From positions 82,230-146,229 of the forward strand of contig JBBDYN010000024.1 in the NCBI GenBank assembly GCA_040901465.1: a stretch of DNA of 64,000 bases. The letters are read 5' to 3'. This document shows, piece after piece, positions 62,380-64,000 of this stretch. The notes below the pieces were generated by a model, which saw only the letters and a program-made list of their open reading frames with translations, was not told where the DNA came from and did not search any database. The first letter of the stretch is position 1, and each line of letters opens with the position of its first letter. Made by a program: the position numbers and the translations under genes. This DNA is from JAUSIF01 sp040901465. Lineage in GTDB: Bacteria; Pseudomonadota; Alphaproteobacteria; Rhizobiales; Xanthobacteraceae.

Positions 62380-62730
62380 TCAGACGGCAATTCCGAGCTT
62401 GGGCAGCAGCCATACCGTGAATGCATAGAGCACGATCGTCAGCAGGCACGAAACAACGAGCGCGATCCAGAACCCGATCCCGGCCCGAAGCAACGCGGGG
62501 AATACAAGAAACATCGGCAGCGTCGGCAGGACCAGCCAGAATGTCGCCTCCGCGTGCGCCGCGATCCGCGCCACGTCGCCGGTGTCGCGCCACAGCCAGA
62601 TGATCGCGAGAATGGAGACGAGCGGCAGCGACACGATCAGCGCGCCCAGCCCCGGACGCCGCTGCGCCACTTCGGAAACGATCATGATGATCACGCCGGA
62701 CAGCGCGGCCTTGATGACGAGATAGAGCAT
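62380..62730 (-). CDS. small four-helix membrane protein (DUF3147-like)
   Basis: 116 aa with about four membrane segments and little else: LYLVIKAALSGVIIMIVSEVA, LGALIVSLPLVSILAIIWLW, FWLVLPTLPMFLVFPALL and FWIALVVSCLLTIVLYAFTVWLL. It resembles DUF3147-type proteins. The ATG at 62730 follows GGAGGGCC. Function unknown. Confidence 0.75.
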   Translation of the reverse strand: MLYLVIKAALSGVIIMIVSEVAQRRPGLGALIVSLPLVSILAIIWLWRDTGDVARIAAHAEATFWLVLPTLPMFLVFPALLRAGIGFWIALVVSCLLTIVLYAFTVWLLPKLGIAV

Positions 62731-62825
62731 CGGCCCTCCAAACGTGATCCCGGGCTTAGCGCAGCACGAAGTGGTGCGCCGCATCCGGGTTGACGTGCTA
62801 GCTCCTCGACCAACCCACCCGCCGC

Positions 62826-63782
62826 CTAACGCCCGTCCCACGCACGCACGCTGCGCGCGGCGGCCAGGAAATCGATGCGCAGGTCATTGTTCGTCGCGGT
62901 CATGGCCTTCCCCGCCCACATTTGCACGAAGTAATACGCGTCGCCGCGTTTGATCACACCAAGAAATGGGCGCGCGCTGCCGGGCTGCTCTGTCCACGCG
63001 AACTGCCCCTCGCCGATCGCTTCGCTTCGCATTTCGCCAATCTTGATGCTTTCCTTCTCGAAATGTTTGGTAATGCTGGCAAGCGCTGCATTCAGATCGA
63101 TGAATTTCGTGCTGCTCGGATAGACGTAGATCCAGGTGTTGCTGCCGTCGCCGCAGACGAGACAGCCAAGACCGAAATTGATCGCGCTTGTTCTGATCGT
63201 CCAGCGCTTCGGATGCGGAAACTCCAGCGCAATTTTCAGGATCGGGTGAAAATAGGAGTTCGCCGCAGGAACTTCCCGGACGGAGTTCGCGATCTGGAGC
63301 GCCGCGTCCTGGACGAGCTTCTTGTCGAATTTCGGAGTGAGCCCGTCGAGCGCCTGGACCTTCAATGTCTTATACTTGAAGGAAACGGTCGCGTCGTAAC
63401 CGTAGTGGACGTTCCAGAGAACGCCCATCTGTGAACGCAGCGTGGCGCCATTTGGCAGCGGCTGCGTGCGATTGATGTCGAACTTCGTGAAGGTGCGCGG
63501 GCTGGACGCGCCGACATAGGACGTCGATATGTCCAACCGGTTCACGTTCTCCCGCGGCCCCTTCTCCGGGCGCGTCGCGCCGTAATCAATCAACAGATTG
63601 TCGCCGCCCCGGTCGTAGAGCTCGTTCCATACCCAGCCCGAGGGAACGTCGAACATAAGGCCGACGGGCAGACGAATGACCGCCGGTGTCGCGTCAGGCT
63701 TTTGCTGTGCGATTGCCGCAGCCGTGAATGCATAAAGAAATGTCGAGACAAATCCGATCAGGACTACGCGAACGCATGCCAT
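62826..63782 (-). CDS. secreted hypothetical protein
   Basis: 318 aa with a signal peptide (VVLIGFVSTFLYAFTAAAIAQ, cleavage near residue 25). The exported part contains LPVGLMFDVPSGWVWNELYDRGG, DISTSYVGASSPRTFTKFD, a paired-cysteine loop GLGCLVCGDGSNTW, and a C-terminal GVIKRGDAYYFVQMWAGK. No family recognised; a periplasmic beta-rich protein is likely. The ATG at 63782 follows GGGAGG. The last 218 bp of the window beyond it show no gene. Confidence 0.75.
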   Translation of the reverse strand: MACVRVVLIGFVSTFLYAFTAAAIAQQKPDATPAVIRLPVGLMFDVPSGWVWNELYDRGGDNLLIDYGATRPEKGPRENVNRLDISTSYVGASSPRTFTKFDINRTQPLPNGATLRSQMGVLWNVHYGYDATVSFKYKTLKVQALDGLTPKFDKKLVQDAALQIANSVREVPAANSYFHPILKIALEFPHPKRWTIRTSAINFGLGCLVCGDGSNTWIYVYPSSTKFIDLNAALASITKHFEKESIKIGEMRSEAIGEGQFAWTEQPGSARPFLGVIKRGDAYYFVQMWAGKAMTATNNDLRIDFLAAARSVRAWDGR

Positions 63783-64000
63783 TGCCGCCTCCCAGGATGC
63801 CACCTCGGCAATTCTGCGGCGTGCGCGGCGGTTCGGTCAATCTCTTCGGATAGCGGCTCGATTTAAATCCGCTTGACCCGACGACGTCGTCACCGGGCTC
63901 GCGCTGCCCCGCGAGCCGAAGGCGAGCGGAATTTGCGGCGCGCGTCCGGTGATCTACCGTGTTTGCAGTCAAGCATTTTGCAGTCGCCAGGGACGCTTTT

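Overview
The window is a high-GC, densely coded chromosomal segment with the character of an alphaproteobacterium of the order Hyphomicrobiales (Rhizobiales), probably near Xanthobacteraceae/Bradyrhizobiaceae. This is inferred from gene content: a ScfR-type acyl regulator beside aceA, a DUF4170 gene, TAXI-type TRAP transporters, a candidate GnnA/GnnB pair and REP-like palindromes carrying a CCGGGCTTGAC core. No rRNA, CRISPR array or insertion sequence was seen. One tRNA gene, tRNA-Lys(CUU), is present.

Layout. 1-4978 (minus strand): the 5' part of pobA, then an RND efflux pump and its lipoprotein adaptor. 5051-23330: a cell-envelope block. It holds murJ, a DegT aminotransferase plus Gfo/Idh dehydrogenase that fit GnnB/GnnA (UDP-GlcNAc3N for lipid A), a transaldolase, heptosyltransferases waaC and waaF, the complete ADP-heptose pathway (gmhA, hldE, gmhB, hldD), galE, ugd, an RfbD-like reductase with a repetitive tail, galU, an MsbA-like exporter and manC. 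23547-31202: a catabolic block with a TAXI-TRAP importer, gentisate 1,2-dioxygenase and a FAH-family hydrolase either side of a palindromic operator, two tandem SDR genes and an NTF2-like protein. 31230-34365: isocitrate lyase, DUF4170 and the divergent ScfR-type regulator. 34428-35534: an S24-like repressor flanked by two matching palindromes, followed by a 38-residue membrane peptide.

36308-41264 is the most unusual part. A 45-bp exact copy of the 3' end of tRNA-Lys lies about 4.9 kb beyond the intact tRNA gene, in the orientation expected of attL/attR of an element integrated at a tRNA 3' end. The enclosed DNA carries only a complete ABC importer (binding protein, two permeases, ATPase) and a MetE-like zinc methyltransferase. 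No integrase was found.

41780-50067: a second TAXI-TRAP importer, then a TetR-controlled RND efflux operon headed by a perfect 20-bp palindrome. 50220-52013 (minus strand): leuA preceded by a leucine-rich leader peptide and hairpin, an evident attenuator. 52112-64000: a secreted hydrolase, a small lipoprotein, PPK2, pdxY, a DedA protein, an aromatic-type aldehyde dehydrogenase, an OpuC-type osmolyte importer with fused permease and binding protein, an MFS transporter, a DUF2148 Fe-S protein with an 89-residue partner, and two poorly characterised envelope proteins.

Taken together, the window combines LPS core and lipid A precursor synthesis, uptake and breakdown of aromatic or organic acids via gentisate, acetyl-CoA assimilation through the glyoxylate shunt, and two drug-efflux pumps.
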